Counted from the stretch's first letter, positions 1 through 4,738 are shown. The stretch is 5,010 nucleotides of DNA from an uncultured Clostridium sp. (GCA_947568605.1 CANOPV010000086.1:1-5010); one strand, 5' to 3'. Notes: generated by a model not told the origin, from the sequence alone. Made by a program: numbers and translations.

Positions 1-70
1 TTCTCATTTTTTATTTTTCAATTTACTGTGACATATCTATTGTAAACCTATAATTGTGGAAATTTATTTT

Positions 71-604
71 TTACTTTATTTTATATTCATTACTTTTTTG
101 TTCTAATAATTTAAAATCGCAACTTAATTCTTTATAAAATCTAGCCATTTTACCTTTACCTGATTTAGTAACTATGATGTACAGCCTTTCTGATTTATCT
201 AAAATTTTCTGCTTATTTTTTAGTATATTTATATAAGAATATTGTTCTGAAAGTAATCTTTTATATCCATAACTTTTATTTTCTACATCTAGTAAATTGA
301 AACAATTTTTTGGAACTGGTATCATATCAGAAAATCTAATAATACCTAATTGACTTTTGGTTTTCGTATTTATAATTTTAAAGAAAGTTAAATTATCTTT
401 ATAAGTTTTATGTTTTGGTTTCGGAGAAAATAATGGTGCAAAATAATAACTTTTTTCAATAGCAATTACAACACCTATATATGGTCTTTTTTGATTTTTA
501 TTATAAGCAATATGTTTATCAAATTGGCTTAAATAATTAATATAATTATCATCTATAACATAAAAATTTAATTTTTCAAGTTTAATTTTTTTATTTTCTT
601 TCAT
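71..604 (-). CDS. toxN: Type III toxin-antitoxin toxin, ToxN/AbiQ family endoribonuclease
   Basis: This 177-residue protein resembles the ToxN/AbiQ family, the RNase half of type III toxin-antitoxin systems, which cleaves cellular mRNA and its own antitoxin precursor and often gives phage defence by abortive infection. Visible family landmarks are FYVIDDNYINYL at residues 14-25, PYIGVVI at 41-47, the basic active-site-type stretch FAPLFSPKPKHK at 55-66, LGIIRFSDMIPVP at 86-98, YKRLL at 114-118 and CDFKLLE at 162-168. Length is normal for the family, with about 11 extra lysine-rich residues before the usual start; the chosen ATG is supported by AAAGGAG just upstream. Directly upstream are a terminator hairpin and three tandem repeats, the order expected for ToxI-ToxN. 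Assignment to ToxN rather than the related CptN or TenpN toxins rests on recalled motifs. The reading frame looks intact, so the toxin is probably functional. Confidence 0.9.
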   Translation of the reverse strand: MKENKKIKLEKLNFYVIDDNYINYLSQFDKHIAYNKNQKRPYIGVVIAIEKSYYFAPLFSPKPKHKTYKDNLTFFKIINTKTKSQLGIIRFSDMIPVPKNCFNLLDVENKSYGYKRLLSEQYSYINILKNKQKILDKSERLYIIVTKSGKGKMARFYKELSCDFKLLEQKSNEYKIK

Positions 605-610
605 ACTTTT

Positions 611-617
611 CTCCTTT
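611..617 (-). promoter_or_regulatory. Ribosome binding site of toxN
   Basis: On the minus strand AAAGGAG lies 6 bases before the ATG at 604. It fixes the start codon. It sits after the terminator hairpin, so only readthrough transcripts from the ToxI promoter would carry it. Confidence 0.8.
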
Positions 618-618
618 T

Positions 619-652
619 ACAAAAATAATAGGGGATACTTTTTAGTACCCCC
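619..652 (-). terminator. Hairpin terminator between ToxI repeats and toxN
   Basis: Read on the minus strand, positions 652-631 form a 9-bp stem (GGGGGTACT paired with AGTATCCCC, one G-U pair) with an AAAA loop, followed by a U-rich tail TATTATTTTTGT. A leaky terminator here is characteristic of type III loci, where it sets the excess of antitoxin RNA over toxin mRNA. No second promoter for toxN is visible between it and the gene. Confidence 0.85.
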
Positions 653-816
653 ATAATTTTTCTAGAAACTCGTTTATATTTTAAAATAAAGGCTCGTTCC
701 TAACCTAATGTTCAATAGGATATTCGTTTATAGAATTTTCATTCTAAAGGCTCATATCTAACCTAATGTTTAATTTACACTTGTTTATGAAATTAATCAA
801 AGGTTTGTGCTAACCT
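653..816 (-). repeat. Three ToxI repeat units of unequal length
   Basis: The AGGTTAG block begins at 816, 764 and 706 reading leftward, giving spacings of 52 and 58 bases; the last unit runs about 54 bases to the terminator. Units 2 and 3 share AACATTAGGTTAG, then GAGCCTTT and ATAAACGA; unit 1 is more diverged (AACTAGGTTAG, AACCTTT, ATAAACAA). Between the CCTTT and ATAAAC blocks each unit holds a different short inverted repeat, clearest in unit 2 (TAGAAT, GAAA loop, ATTCTA). The spacing is longer than the roughly 35-48 nt I recall for described type III antitoxin repeats. Confidence 0.85.
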
Positions 817-821
817 AGTTT

Positions 822-841
822 TTGATAAATTAATTTATCAA
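822..841. repeat. Perfect 20-nt palindrome at the 5' end of ToxI RNA
   Basis: Positions 822-841 are a perfect palindrome with half-site TTGATAAATT. It falls roughly 9-28 bases into the predicted ToxI transcript, before the first repeat. It could be a 5' hairpin that protects the RNA, or a binding site for a dimeric repressor. Confidence 0.6.
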
Positions 842-855
842 TTATTATTGTATTC

Positions 856-884
856 ATTATACTCTATTTTATTTACAAAATCAA
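856..884 (-). promoter_or_regulatory. Promoter of the toxI-toxN operon
   Basis: On the minus strand TTGATT (884-879) and a perfect TATAAT (861-856) are separated by 17 bases, a near-consensus housekeeping promoter. A start near A849 is expected. It faces away from the arsR promoter; the two -35 boxes are 38 bases apart. Confidence 0.85.
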
Positions 885-922
885 TATATTTTAATAATTT
901 TTATCTTTTTCTATAAAATCTA

Positions 923-952
923 TTGACAGTTGAATGTCTATTCAATTATAAT
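923..952 (+). promoter_or_regulatory. Promoter of the arsR-family gene
   Basis: TTGACA at 923-928 and TATAAT at 947-952 are both perfect consensus boxes with an 18-base spacer. The expected start is around 958-960, immediately at the edge of the downstream palindrome, so repressor binding there would block the polymerase. Confidence 0.85.
930..945. promoter_or_regulatory. ArsR operator 1, within the promoter spacer
   Basis: TTGAAT and ATTCAA form perfect 6-base inverted arms around the spacer GTCT. The site fills the space between the -35 and -10 boxes, where a bound repressor would exclude RNA polymerase. The half-site TTGAAT recurs in operator 2 and resembles the AT-rich inverted repeats bound by CadC/SmtB-type repressors. 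Confidence 0.75.
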
Positions 953-959
953 ATATTTG

Positions 960-985
960 AATAATTGAATATATATTCAATTATT
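960..985. promoter_or_regulatory. ArsR operator 2, perfect 26-nt palindrome
   Basis: Positions 960-985 read identically on both strands; the half-site is AATAATTGAATAT. The site covers the expected transcription start and leader, and its centre is 35 bases from that of operator 1. Autorepression by the protein encoded just downstream, relieved by metal, is the natural inference. Confidence 0.8.
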
Positions 986-1001
986 AGAAAGGAATAATTA
1001 T

Positions 1002-1364
1002 ATGTCTAAAAATGAATTTATTTGTGATTGCAATATTATTCACGAAAATACTGTTAAAGATACATTAGAAAAAATGCCAGATGAAGATACTTTCAATAAA
1101 ATTGCAGAATTTTTTAAAATATTAGGCGATACTACTAGAACAAAAATATTATTTGCACTTGATTCAAACGAAATGTGTGTATGCGACATTGCAAATGTTC
1201 TAAATATGAGTAAATCTTCTATATCACATCAATTAGGTACACTTCGTAGAATGAATATAGTTAAATGTAGAAAAGAAAAAAAAGAAGTTTATTATACATT
1301 AGATGATAATCATATAAAACAAGTATTTGAAGTCGCTCTCGAACACATTGAACATAAGAAATAA
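1002..1364 (+). CDS. ArsR/SmtB-family metal-responsive repressor, CadC-like
   Basis: This 120-residue winged-helix protein has the order typical of CadC: an N-terminal Cys arm (C8, C10), a dimer helix, the CVCDIANVL helix with C59 and C61 (the ELCVCDL-type metal box), recognition helix SKSSISHQLGTLRRMNIV at about 70-87, a beta wing through residue 99, and a C-terminal alpha-5 helix. The four Cys form the likely alpha-3N site, which in CadC binds soft metals such as Cd, Pb or Bi. D102, H104, H115 and H118 reproduce the D-x-H...H-x-x-H alpha-5 zinc site of CzrA/SmtB type. It should bind the inverted repeats upstream as a dimer and release DNA on metal binding. AAAGGA at 988-993 supports the ATG. 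No P-type ATPase or other metal-resistance gene follows, so its target pump is elsewhere or lost. The exact metal cannot be decided from sequence. Confidence 0.9.
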   Translation: MSKNEFICDCNIIHENTVKDTLEKMPDEDTFNKIAEFFKILGDTTRTKILFALDSNEMCVCDIANVLNMSKSSISHQLGTLRRMNIVKCRKEKKEVYYTLDDNHIKQVFEVALEHIEHKK

Positions 1365-1388
1365 TTACTTTTCAGACTAAAAATATTC

Positions 1389-1616
1389 AAAGCGAAGCGT
1401 GAGGCGAAAATTATTTTAAATAAAATTTTTAGTGTAATCCTATTCACAACCTTTTTATAGATTTTTTTCAAAATTACGGTCTGACAGCCGTGGAGGCGGG
1501 GAATACCCGTGAGCCTGGAAGACCTAATTTTTAAAAAAATGCTATAAAAAATAGGTTGTGTTAGAGTATTTAAAAAATTTTCTTAAAAATAATTTTAAGC
1601 CGAAGAAAGCGGAGCA
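1389..1616 (+). repeat. Structured repeat element, copy A (228 nt)
   Basis: It begins with AAAGCGAAGCGTGAGGCG and ends with AAGCCGAAGAAAGCGGAGCA; the first 29 and last 32 bases are identical to those of the copy at 3036-3187. The ends pair with each other (GGC with GCC, AAAATTATTTT with AAAATAATTTT). The interior continues as a long imperfect helix: CACAACCT (1445-1452) with AGGTTGTG (1553-1560), then GGTC (1478-1481) with GACC (1521-1524). The tip has CCGTGG, a GGG-GAATA-CCC hairpin and TGGAAGAC. No open reading frame of note is present and no T-run follows, so it is not an ordinary terminator. It fills most of the gap between arsR and ylbJ. I do not recognise the family. Strand is nominal. 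Confidence 0.75.
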
Positions 1617-1643
1617 GAATAACTTATTAGTTTAAACAATAAC

Positions 1644-1650
1644 GAAAGGG
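1644..1650 (+). promoter_or_regulatory. Ribosome binding site of ylbJ
   Basis: GAAAGGG sits 5 bases before the ATG at 1656 and lies outside element A, so the element does not disrupt translation initiation. I see no convincing promoter in the 39 bases between the element and the gene. Confidence 0.7.
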
Positions 1651-1655
1651 TTGTT

Positions 1656-2819
1656 ATGTTTAATAAAGCAAAATTTTATACAATAAATTTAAAAAAGAAT
1701 TTTTTAAGCATACTTTTATGCTTTTTTATATTATGTTTATTAGTTTTTTCAAAAGGTAATATTTCTGCTGCAAAGTCTGGTTTATCTTTATGGGCAAATT
1801 CTGTTGTTCCATCTCTTTTTCCGTTCTTTATAGCAATAGAATTGTTAAATAATACAAATGTTGCAAATATTTTAGGAAAATTTTTTAGTAAAATAATGAA
1901 ACCTCTTTTTAATGTTTCAGGTGTTGGAGCATATATTTTTATAATGGGAATTATTTGTGGATACCCTACTGGTGCTAAAATTGTTACTAAGTTTAGACAA
2001 GAAGGATTACTTACGAAGGCTGAGGCTGAAAGATTATTAACCTTTACTAATAATTCTGGTGCTTTATTTATAATAGGAACTGTTGGTATTGCTTTATTTG
2101 GTAATACTACTATTGGTGTGTTATTATTCATCACTCATATTCTTTCTTGTATTAGTGTTGGTTTTGTTTTTAGATTTTGGAAATTTAATGATAATGAGAA
2201 ATTAAATATTAATAAAATAAATTCGAACAAAAAAAATGTATCTTCAAATATACTTTCTTCTAGCATTACCAATTCTATTAATACAATTTTAATGATTGGT
2301 GGGTTTATTGTTTTATTTAGTATTATTATTTCTATATTAAATTCTAGTAAATTAATGATATTTTTATCTACATTAATTGAGCCTATTGCTAATATTTTTA
2401 ATATTGATACTAAGTTTTGTATACCAATTGTGTCTGGTATTTTGGAGTTAACTAATGGCGTTTCACTAGTATCTAGCGTTTCTAATAAATTGTTATCTAC
2501 TAATATTATAATTAGTGCTTTTTTACTTGGTTTTGGTGGTATTTCTATTGTTTTACAGATATATGCAATAATTGCAGATAGCGATATTTCAATTTTTCCT
2601 TATATTATAGGGAAATTTCTTCAAGGTGTTTTTGCTGCAATTTATACATTTTTATTTATAAAGGTTTTTCCTTTTTTTAATTTTGATTTAGTGCCTGTTT
2701 TTTCGTCTAGTGTAGACGGTAATAAATTTGCATTTTTTGATAATTATAATTTTATTATTGCTATTTTGTTTTTTGTTTTGGTTATTGCTTTTTATTTATT
2801 TAGACATAAAAAAGTTTGA
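1656..2819 (+). CDS. ylbJ: Sporulation integral membrane protein YlbJ (SpoVV)
   Basis: This 387-residue polytopic membrane protein has the nucleoside-recognition (Gate) domain layout of YlbJ/SpoVV, which in Bacillus acts in the forespore envelope and is needed for dipicolinic acid movement into the spore. Conserved stretches include SVVPSLFPFFIAIELL at 49-64, MKPLFNVSG at 81-89, ICGYPTGAK at 100-108, the cytosolic EAERLLTFTNNSGALFI at 123-139, SGILELTNG at 260-268 and LGFGGISIVLQ at 291-301. About ten hydrophobic segments are visible, with a polar loop of Asn/Lys/Ser near 177-205 and a final helix at about 364-383 before the basic tail RHKKV. Length is close to the usual size. The gene stands alone between two copies of the structured repeat. 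In Bacillus the gene is mother-cell specific under sigma-E; I see no clear sigma-E boxes here. The family assignment is firm; the transport role is inherited from the family. Confidence 0.88.
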   Translation: MFNKAKFYTINLKKNFLSILLCFFILCLLVFSKGNISAAKSGLSLWANSVVPSLFPFFIAIELLNNTNVANILGKFFSKIMKPLFNVSGVGAYIFIMGIICGYPTGAKIVTKFRQEGLLTKAEAERLLTFTNNSGALFIIGTVGIALFGNTTIGVLLFITHILSCISVGFVFRFWKFNDNEKLNINKINSNKKNVSSNILSSSITNSINTILMIGGFIVLFSIIISILNSSKLMIFLSTLIEPIANIFNIDTKFCIPIVSGILELTNGVSLVSSVSNKLLSTNIIISAFLLGFGGISIVLQIYAIIADSDISIFPYIIGKFLQGVFAAIYTFLFIKVFPFFNFDLVPVFSSSVDGNKFAFFDNYNFIIAILFFVLVIAFYLFRHKKV

Positions 2820-2826
2820 TTTTCGT

Positions 2827-2855
2827 TTGACAAATATAAAAAATATATGTATAAT
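2827..2855 (+). promoter_or_regulatory. Consensus promoter of an orphan small RNA
   Basis: TTGACA at 2827-2832 and TATAAT at 2850-2855 are perfect boxes with an ideal 17-base spacer, starting 7 bases after the ylbJ stop codon. Transcription should begin near 2862. The following transcript meets a terminator within about 90 bases, so the promoter does not serve a protein gene in this window. Confidence 0.8.
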
Positions 2856-2861
2856 ATAGTT

Positions 2862-2947
2862 AGGAAATGGAGAAACCACAAACTTGGTTTGCCAGTTATA
2901 GTGTATGACACATCTAACCGTCAAGTTACAGATGTGTCTGTTTTTTT
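2862..2947 (+). ncRNA. Predicted small RNA of about 86 nt, unknown class
   Basis: Between the consensus promoter and the terminator the transcript contains an AAACC/GGTTT hairpin (2873-2877 with 2886-2890). GTTAG near its 5' end is complementary to CTAAC at 2914-2918, at the edge of the terminator stem, which would allow a pseudoknot or an alternative fold. There is no ribosome binding site or convincing open reading frame. No gene lies downstream on the plus strand, so it is either a free-standing regulatory RNA or a leader whose gene has been lost or displaced, for instance by element B about 90 bases further on. I do not recognise it as a known riboswitch. Confidence 0.6.
2907..2947 (+). 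terminator. Strong intrinsic terminator of the small RNA
   Basis: GACACATCT (2907-2915) and AGATGTGTC (2930-2938) form a perfect 9-bp stem with a 14-base loop, followed by TG and seven T residues at 2941-2947. It may also end ylbJ transcripts. Confidence 0.9.
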
Positions 2948-3035
2948 ATTGGTTTTCGCTTTTACTCAAAATTATTGCTAATGCTATAATTAAGGTAATT
3001 GCGATGATAGTTATTACTAATAGTCCATAATATGT

Positions 3036-3187
3036 AAAGCGAAGCGTGAGGCGAAAATTATTTTTTTCTTAGGCTGAGCGTCCCCGTGGGGACCGCTGAA
3101 TGCTGTTAGATACGATAGTATCGTTACAGCATCAGTGGGAAGACGCGAAATGGAAAAAAATAATTTTAAGCCGAAGAAAGCGGAGCA
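3036..3187 (+). repeat. Structured repeat element, copy B (152 nt)
   Basis: This is the second copy of the element at 1389-1616, in the same orientation, sharing its first 29 and last 32 bases exactly. The interior is different and shorter. A perfect 15-bp helix joins 3054-3068 with 3153-3167. Inside it GCGTC (3078-3082) pairs with GACGC (3142-3146) and encloses CCGTGG, the paired strands CCGCTG and CAGTGG, and a GC-richer hairpin (ATGCTGT with ACAGCAT, then GATAC-GATA-GTATC at 3109-3122). The TGGGAAGAC motif at 3136-3144 matches TGGAAGAC of copy A. The direct repeat ATAATA occurs at 3027-3032 and 3187-3192 and could be a target-site duplication. No protein is encoded. Strand is nominal. Confidence 0.75.
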
Positions 3188-3206
3188 TAATAATTGAATT
3201 AACAAA

Positions 3207-3256
3207 AATAAGAACCCCCAGTCATCTTCGATGACAGCCACCTTAAATAAAGGGGG
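3207..3256 (-). terminator. Probable terminator of pdp
   Basis: Read on the minus strand, CCCCC... and GGGGG arms (3256-3252 and 3219-3215) enclose a second perfect hairpin GTCATC-GAA-GATGAC (3235-3221), followed by the U-rich tail TTCTTATTTTT. It lies about 65 bases past the pdp stop codon with no gene between, so it is the likely end of the pdp transcript. On the plus strand the same fold is followed by TTTTT at 3261-3265, so it may work both ways. Confidence 0.6.
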
Positions 3257-3319
3257 CAAGTTTTTAGCAAGTCTTCGAATAATGGAATCACAATGTGCAC
3301 CACTACATAATTTTTTATT
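3257..3319. other. Non-coding, compositionally distinct stretch downstream of pdp
   Basis: The segment between the pdp stop and the hairpin above is richer in G and C than its surroundings and contains TCTTCGA (3272-3278), also present in the adjacent hairpin (3225-3231), and two CAAGT direct repeats (3257 and 3268). A plus-strand open frame covering it runs antisense into pdp and has no ribosome binding site, so I do not call a gene. It may be an RNA structure or the end of a lost mobile element; neither can be shown here. Confidence 0.3.
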
Positions 3320-4624
3320 TTATTCTACAATTTCTAATATGTGTTTAGGCTTTTGTATCTCATTTTCTGATATTTCAATTATATTTTTTAATTCATTTAT
3401 TACATATTCGCATTTATCTTTGTCATTTGAATGAATATACACTAAAATATCATCATTTTTGACTTTATCTCCAACTTTTTTATTAAATACAAATCCTACT
3501 GTATTATCTATTTTGTCTTCTTTTCTTATTCTTCCTGCTCCTAAATATACAGATAATTTTCCTATTTTTTCAGCATCTATACTTTTAATATAACCTGTGT
3601 TATCTGTTTTTACTGGTACTATATATTTTGCTTTATCTAACTTTTCTAAGTCTTTGATATATTCAATATTGCCACCTTGATTTTTAACTAATTCTAAGAA
3701 TTTATTATATGCTTTTTTTGTTTCTATACTTTCTAAAATCTTATTTTTATTTTCTTCTATATTATCACTTTTTCCCGCTAGTTTTATAATATATGCTCCT
3801 AAATTTAAAACTACTTCTTTTACATCTTCTGGCATATTTCCTTTTAAACATTCTACTGCTTCTTTTATTTCTAAAATATTTCCAACAGAATGCCCTAATG
3901 GCTCATCCATACTTGTTATAATACACACTGTTTGTTTTCTTGTCAAACTACCTATTTTACACATTGTTTTAGAAAGTGCTATTGCATCTTCTTTATTTTT
4001 CATAAATGCTCCACTTCCACAGGTTACATCTAATACTATTTTATTTGCTCCTGCTGCGATTTTTTTGCTCATTATGCTTGAAGCAATAAGTGGTATATTT
4101 TCTGTACAACTTATTGTATCTCTAAGAGCATAAATTTTCTTATCTGCTGGTGCTAGATTTAGAGTTTGACCAATTAAACTTATTCCTATTTTTTCTATAT
4201 TTTCTATAAATTTTTCTATTGTTATTGATGTTGTATACCCTGGTATTGATTCTAGTTTATCTACTGTTCCTCCTGTAAAGCCTAAACCTCTTCCTGACAT
4301 TTTTGCTACTGGTATTCCAAGGGAAGCAATTATTGGCATTAATATTATTGTTACTTTATCTCCAACCCCACCTGTACTATGTTTATCTACAATGTTTTGT
4401 CCTAATCTTGATAAGTCTAAAACTTCTCCTGAATATGCCATCGCTAATGTTAAGTTTGTTATTTCTGCCTCTGTCATTCCGTTTATATATATTGCCATTA
4501 CTAATGCTGCTGCTTGATAGTCTGTGATATTTCCATTTGTGTATTCTTTTATAAAATATTCTATTTCTTCTTTGTTTAATTCTTTTTTATCTCTTTTCTT
4601 TGCTATAATTTCTAATATGTTCAT
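3320..4624 (-). CDS. pdp: Pyrimidine-nucleoside phosphorylase
   Basis: This 434-residue cytosolic enzyme splits uridine, deoxyuridine and thymidine with phosphate into the base and (deoxy)ribose-1-phosphate in pyrimidine salvage (EC 2.4.2.2). It has the alpha domain at the N-terminus, the phosphate loop KHSTGGVGDK at 81-90 and the family signature SGRGLGFTGGTVDKLE at 110-125. The base-binding residues R168, S183 and K187 sit at exactly the positions known for the Geobacillus enzyme, and K108 separates it from DeoA-type thymidine phosphorylases, which carry Met there. The C-terminal domain at about 345-434 is complete. Length equals that of Bacillus Pdp (about 433). F116 replaces the His found in several characterised relatives. 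AAGGAGG shortly before the ATG supports the start. No deoC, cdd or nucleoside transporter gene adjoins it here; the upstream neighbour encodes a DUF3006 protein on the same strand, separated by a long hairpin. Confidence 0.96.
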   Translation of the reverse strand: MNILEIIAKKRDKKELNKEEIEYFIKEYTNGNITDYQAAALVMAIYINGMTEAEITNLTLAMAYSGEVLDLSRLGQNIVDKHSTGGVGDKVTIILMPIIASLGIPVAKMSGRGLGFTGGTVDKLESIPGYTTSITIEKFIENIEKIGISLIGQTLNLAPADKKIYALRDTISCTENIPLIASSIMSKKIAAGANKIVLDVTCGSGAFMKNKEDAIALSKTMCKIGSLTRKQTVCIITSMDEPLGHSVGNILEIKEAVECLKGNMPEDVKEVVLNLGAYIIKLAGKSDNIEENKNKILESIETKKAYNKFLELVKNQGGNIEYIKDLEKLDKAKYIVPVKTDNTGYIKSIDAEKIGKLSVYLGAGRIRKEDKIDNTVGFVFNKKVGDKVKNDDILVYIHSNDKDKCEYVINELKNIIEISENEIQKPKHILEIVE

Positions 4625-4628
4625 ATTT

Positions 4629-4637
4629 CCTCCTTTT
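4629..4637 (-). promoter_or_regulatory. Ribosome binding site of pdp
   Basis: On the minus strand AAAAGGAGG ends 4 bases before the ATG at 4624. This near-perfect Shine-Dalgarno sequence decides the start codon. Upstream, TATACT (4668-4663) with a poor -35 box is the only promoter-like sequence, and it is not convincing. Confidence 0.8.
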
Positions 4638-4676
4638 TTATATCAAATTGAAAAAAGAATTAGTATATTGCAAGGC

Positions 4677-4738
4677 AAAATTTAGTAAAAAACCGGAGGC
4701 GTACTTTATGACGCCCAAGGCTTTTTTATCTAAATTTT
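4677..4738. terminator. Long symmetric hairpin, likely terminator after the DUF3006 gene
   Basis: AAAATTTAG (4677-4685) pairs with CTAAATTTT (4730-4738), TAAAAAA with TTTTTTA, and the GC tip GGCGT (4698-4702) with ACGCC (4711-4715) around an 8-base loop. A run of six T follows the GC stem on each strand, so it can terminate transcription in either direction. On the minus strand it separates the DUF3006 gene from pdp and would act as a terminator or attenuator between them. Confidence 0.65.

Larger units (their letters stand above)
619..849 (-). ncRNA. toxI: ToxI-like antitoxin RNA precursor with three repeats
   Basis: The predicted transcript starts near 849 and ends at the terminator, about 230 nt. 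It contains three tandem copies of a motif beginning AGGTTAG and continuing to an arm ending CCTTT, then ATAAAC. The form AGGTT-loop-AACCTTT (or AGCCTTT) matches the pseudoknot-forming repeat remembered for the Pectobacterium ToxI RNA (AGGT...ACCTTT). By family precedent, ToxN cuts the precursor into single repeats that bind and inhibit the toxin in a ring-shaped complex; cutting within the conserved A-rich ATAAAC block is an inference. There is no open reading frame in the segment. Location upstream of toxN, strand, promoter and terminator all agree. Confidence 0.85.

Noticed and set aside
1..70. Terminator downstream of toxN
   Set aside because: Only a weak TTTAC/GTAAA inverted repeat with a long loop and no proper T-run is visible; nothing else can be supported in this stretch.
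653..816. CRISPR array
   Set aside because: The repeats are few, imperfect and lack unique spacers of constant size; the toxN gene, promoter and terminator identify a type III antitoxin instead.
1676..2134. Minus-strand open frame of 152 codons inside ylbJ
   Set aside because: It is the antisense shadow of a well-conserved membrane protein gene and has no matching protein features.
2946..3028. A minus-strand hydrophobic frame (GLLVITIIAITLIIALAII, then SKSENQ, stop) that looks like a type I toxin peptide opposite the small RNA
   Set aside because: The only ATG is out of frame by one base, there is no ribosome binding site, and removing element B does not restore one. AT-rich DNA easily gives Ile/Leu-rich frames. 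It could be a decayed toxin but cannot be supported as a gene.
2932..3030. A plus-strand 32-codon frame starting MCLFFYWFS and ending MIVITNSP
   Set aside because: Its ATG is inside the terminator stem, there is no ribosome binding site, and transcription should stop before it.
3017..3259. Minus-strand 80-codon frame running through the pdp terminator hairpin and all of element B
   Set aside because: It reads across inverted repeats of non-coding structures and has no family resemblance; its start lies in the hairpin-rich region without a ribosome binding site.
3231..3434. Plus-strand 67-codon frame starting in the hairpin and entering pdp antisense
   Set aside because: It has no ribosome binding site, and its second half is the shadow of the pdp C-terminus.
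4303..4527. Plus-strand Leu-rich 74-codon frame within pdp
   Set aside because: It is antisense to the conserved catalytic region of pdp; the Leu-rich content follows from codon bias on the other strand.
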